A stretch of DNA of 16,584 nt, taken from an uncultured Arsenicibacter sp. GTDB taxonomy: Bacteria; Bacteroidota; Bacteroidia; Cytophagales; Spirosomataceae. The stretch spans positions 1-16,584 of the forward strand of contig NZ_CAMFHL010000162.1 of assembly GCF_945952095.1 (NCBI RefSeq), given 5' to 3'. The translations under genes were made by a program, and so were the position numbers. Positions 15,124 to 16,584 of this stretch are shown here, piece after piece. Positions within the stretch are counted from its first letter, which is position 1. Every line of letters starts with the position of its first letter. The notes below the pieces were generated by a model that worked only from the letters and a program-made list of their open reading frames with translations, ran no database searches and had not been told where the DNA came from.

Positions 15124-15153
15124 CAAAGGTAAAAAGAACTTTTTTTATCCGAA
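15124..15153 (-). promoter_or_regulatory. parAB promoter
   Basis: Read on the minus strand, TACCTTTG (15124-15131) matches the Bacteroidota -7 consensus TAnnTTTG exactly. TTCG (15150-15153), 18 bases upstream, is one mismatch from the -33 element TTTG. The -7 box ends 33 bases before the parA start. This gives parAB its own promoter apart from rep. Confidence 0.6.
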
Positions 15154-15192
15154 TAGCTATGGACAGAAAGTTTGTCTCTGGTTGACCGGCAC

Positions 15193-16541
15193 TTAAAAAG
15201 GATCAACTTTAGCCTCGTCAATTATTTGTGCATACTGTATTTCCGGCACTTCTTCTTTCACATCCGCTCTGATCCATAAATCACCTTCCCGCTTAATATT
15301 CTCGCCTTTCTTTTCCTGACAGAAGCTGATAAAAATCTGATCTTCATCCTCGCCCTGTTCCTTTGACAGGGCTTTGCCCAGCGTAACCTGAAACATCTCC
15401 TTGATTACCGCCCCGTCTTCGCGGTAATACACGGCTTTCAGCTGCGGATTTGCCTTTATCTGCTGGTTTACATACGAGAAATACTGGTGCTTTACTACCG
15501 AATCGGCCTGCTGTCCGATTTGCGTATAATATTGCTCCAGATAGTCCGGAAACTCCACGGTTCTCCACCTGTTAATCTCCCGGTTATCGGCTTGTTTCCG
15601 CTTCTGAGCCGCTTTCTGCTGTTCTTTCCTGAGTGTTTCCGCATGAAGCCCTTTGCCGAGGTTCGACTTAAGACCAGCCTTCACATAGGCAAAAATACTT
15701 TTAATCAGTACCCCTTTCCGCCGTTCGTTTATGGCGTAAAGCAGGGTATCCAGTATCCTGTTCTGCGAGGTATTCAGTTCATTCACAAAATCACCGATGT
15801 CATCCGGAGTCAGATGCGGCTCAATCTGCTGAAACAGATGCACCATTTCGGGGGTGACGGTCGGGACAATAATCAGTTTGGGAATATCCAGCGGTGCAGC
15901 CGGCAGAAAGGGTTCCAGGCTCTCATCGCCTGCATTTTTGTGGCTGTAAATTGTAAAACTCACACCAATTACTGATTTACCTGATTTTATCGGTGCGTAA
16001 TCAAAACTGATATCTGTCTGCTTCTTCAGTTCTTTACGGGCAGGTTCAAGCACATAAAGTTTAAAATCGGCAAAACGCGGATACTTATCGATCAGGTTCA
16101 GCTTTTCTTTTAATTCATCAAACGAGTAATCAACCTTCCTCTGAAACTCATTTGATTTCAGCAACTCATATAATCTTACCGTATTTATTGACCGCAGCGT
16201 CAGGATATATCGTATATCATACTGCGTAAAAGCTTCTTTCAGGTTTAGCAGATAGGGTTTGAGGCGTGGATCAAACGACAGCTCCATATAGCTCTGCCCG
16301 ACAACGTATTTCGCATAGCTGATATAACCAATCAGTTCAAACGAACCTTTGGGGTCAAGGCGTTTGAACGTTTTCTGAATTAAGCTTTCGGCAACTTCCT
16401 TGAGAATGGTATAGCCCCCTTTGCCTTTCAGCCCAAGGCTTTTCATAAATGATGTTACCTCAATCCGGTACGTATTGAAATCCACATCGTCCGGCTCTAT
16501 CTGCGCAACCATGGTCAGAAAGACTCTGGCCTCGTGTATAT
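15193..16541 (-). CDS. Plasmid replication initiator, Rep_3/RepB family, 5' end missing
   Basis: Rep_3 proteins bind iterons at the plasmid origin and recruit the host replisome. The visible part shows the tandem winged-helix layout of the family: HEARVFLTMVAQI near the N-terminus, SYMELSFDPRLKPYL, FTQYDIRYILTL, NTVRLYELLK, the helix around EPARKELKKQTDISFDY and IKSGKSVIGVSFTI. A C-terminal extension of about 200 residues follows, rich in Lys, Gln and Glu. The Met at 16512 is not the real start: the frame stays open upstream and encodes IHEARVFLT, which belongs to the conserved first helix, and it is cut by adapter sequence from 16542. Perhaps a few tens of residues are lost. The gene is followed by parA on the same strand. 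The origin and iterons of this family usually lie next to rep, here outside the contig. Confidence 0.88.
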
Positions 16542-16584
16542 CTGTCTCTTATACACATCTCCGAGCCCACGAGACAAGAGGCAA
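16542..16584. other. Illumina Nextera adapter, not biological
   Basis: CTGTCTCTTATACACATCT (16542-16560, the Tn5 mosaic end) is followed by CCGAGCCCACGAGAC (16561-16575), which together form the Nextera read-2 transposase adapter. AAGAGGCA (16576-16583) fits an i7 index (N711, from memory) and the last A begins the next constant part. The final 43 bases are therefore sequencing read-through left in the assembly and should be trimmed. Confidence 0.97.

Noticed and set aside
16542..16560. Tn5/IS50 mosaic end as a mobile element
   Set aside because: It is followed by the Nextera adapter and an index at the very contig end, so it comes from library preparation.

Overview
The window looks like one end of a plasmid contig from a Bacteroidota bacterium, most likely Cytophagales (Spirosoma-like). 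This is inferred from the gene families (PepSY-like secreted proteins, DUF4136, a ZU5-type lipoprotein, a receiver-CRP regulator, a GH43 hydrolase), from starts without Shine-Dalgarno sequences, and from -7 elements of the TAnnTTTG type typical of the phylum. No RNA genes, insertion sequences or CRISPR arrays were seen. No gene-free stretch exceeds 300 bases.

Layout. Bases 1-611 hold the 3' part of a GH43 glycosidase. Bases 769-4591 hold a tight two-gene operon: an MprF/LpiA-type aminoacyl-phosphatidylglycerol synthase/flippase, then, 1 base later, a periplasmic AcvB/VirJ-type hydrolase expected to remove the same lipid modification. Bases 4611-7759 form a signalling block. On the minus strand, a PAS protein with a histidine-kinase dimerisation domain but no ATPase domain overlaps a receiver-CRP fusion regulator. 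Divergent to them is a PAS kinase that has an intact ATPase domain but an altered H-box. Downstream lie three small exported proteins (two PepSY-like, one DUF4136) and a strong terminator at about 9428-9466.

Bases 9492-11656 hold a membrane-anchored diheme cytochrome c divergent from an AraC-family regulator. Bases 11768-13066 encode a ZU5-type surface lipoprotein.

Bases 13091-16541 form the plasmid maintenance module. Four near-identical palindromes repeat every 67-68 bp directly downstream of parB and are the probable parS centromere. Then come, all on the minus strand, parB, parA (1 base apart, with a recognisable promoter and candidate operator) and a Rep_3-type replication initiator. 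The rep reading frame runs without its true start into the last 43 bases, which are Illumina Nextera adapter plus index and not biological sequence. Rep together with ParAB is the main reason for calling the contig a plasmid; the rep origin and iterons would lie beyond the contig end.

The observations most worth following are the regularly phased parS array, whose flanks differ between copies but stay self-complementary in three of four, and the pair of kinases with complementary defects.
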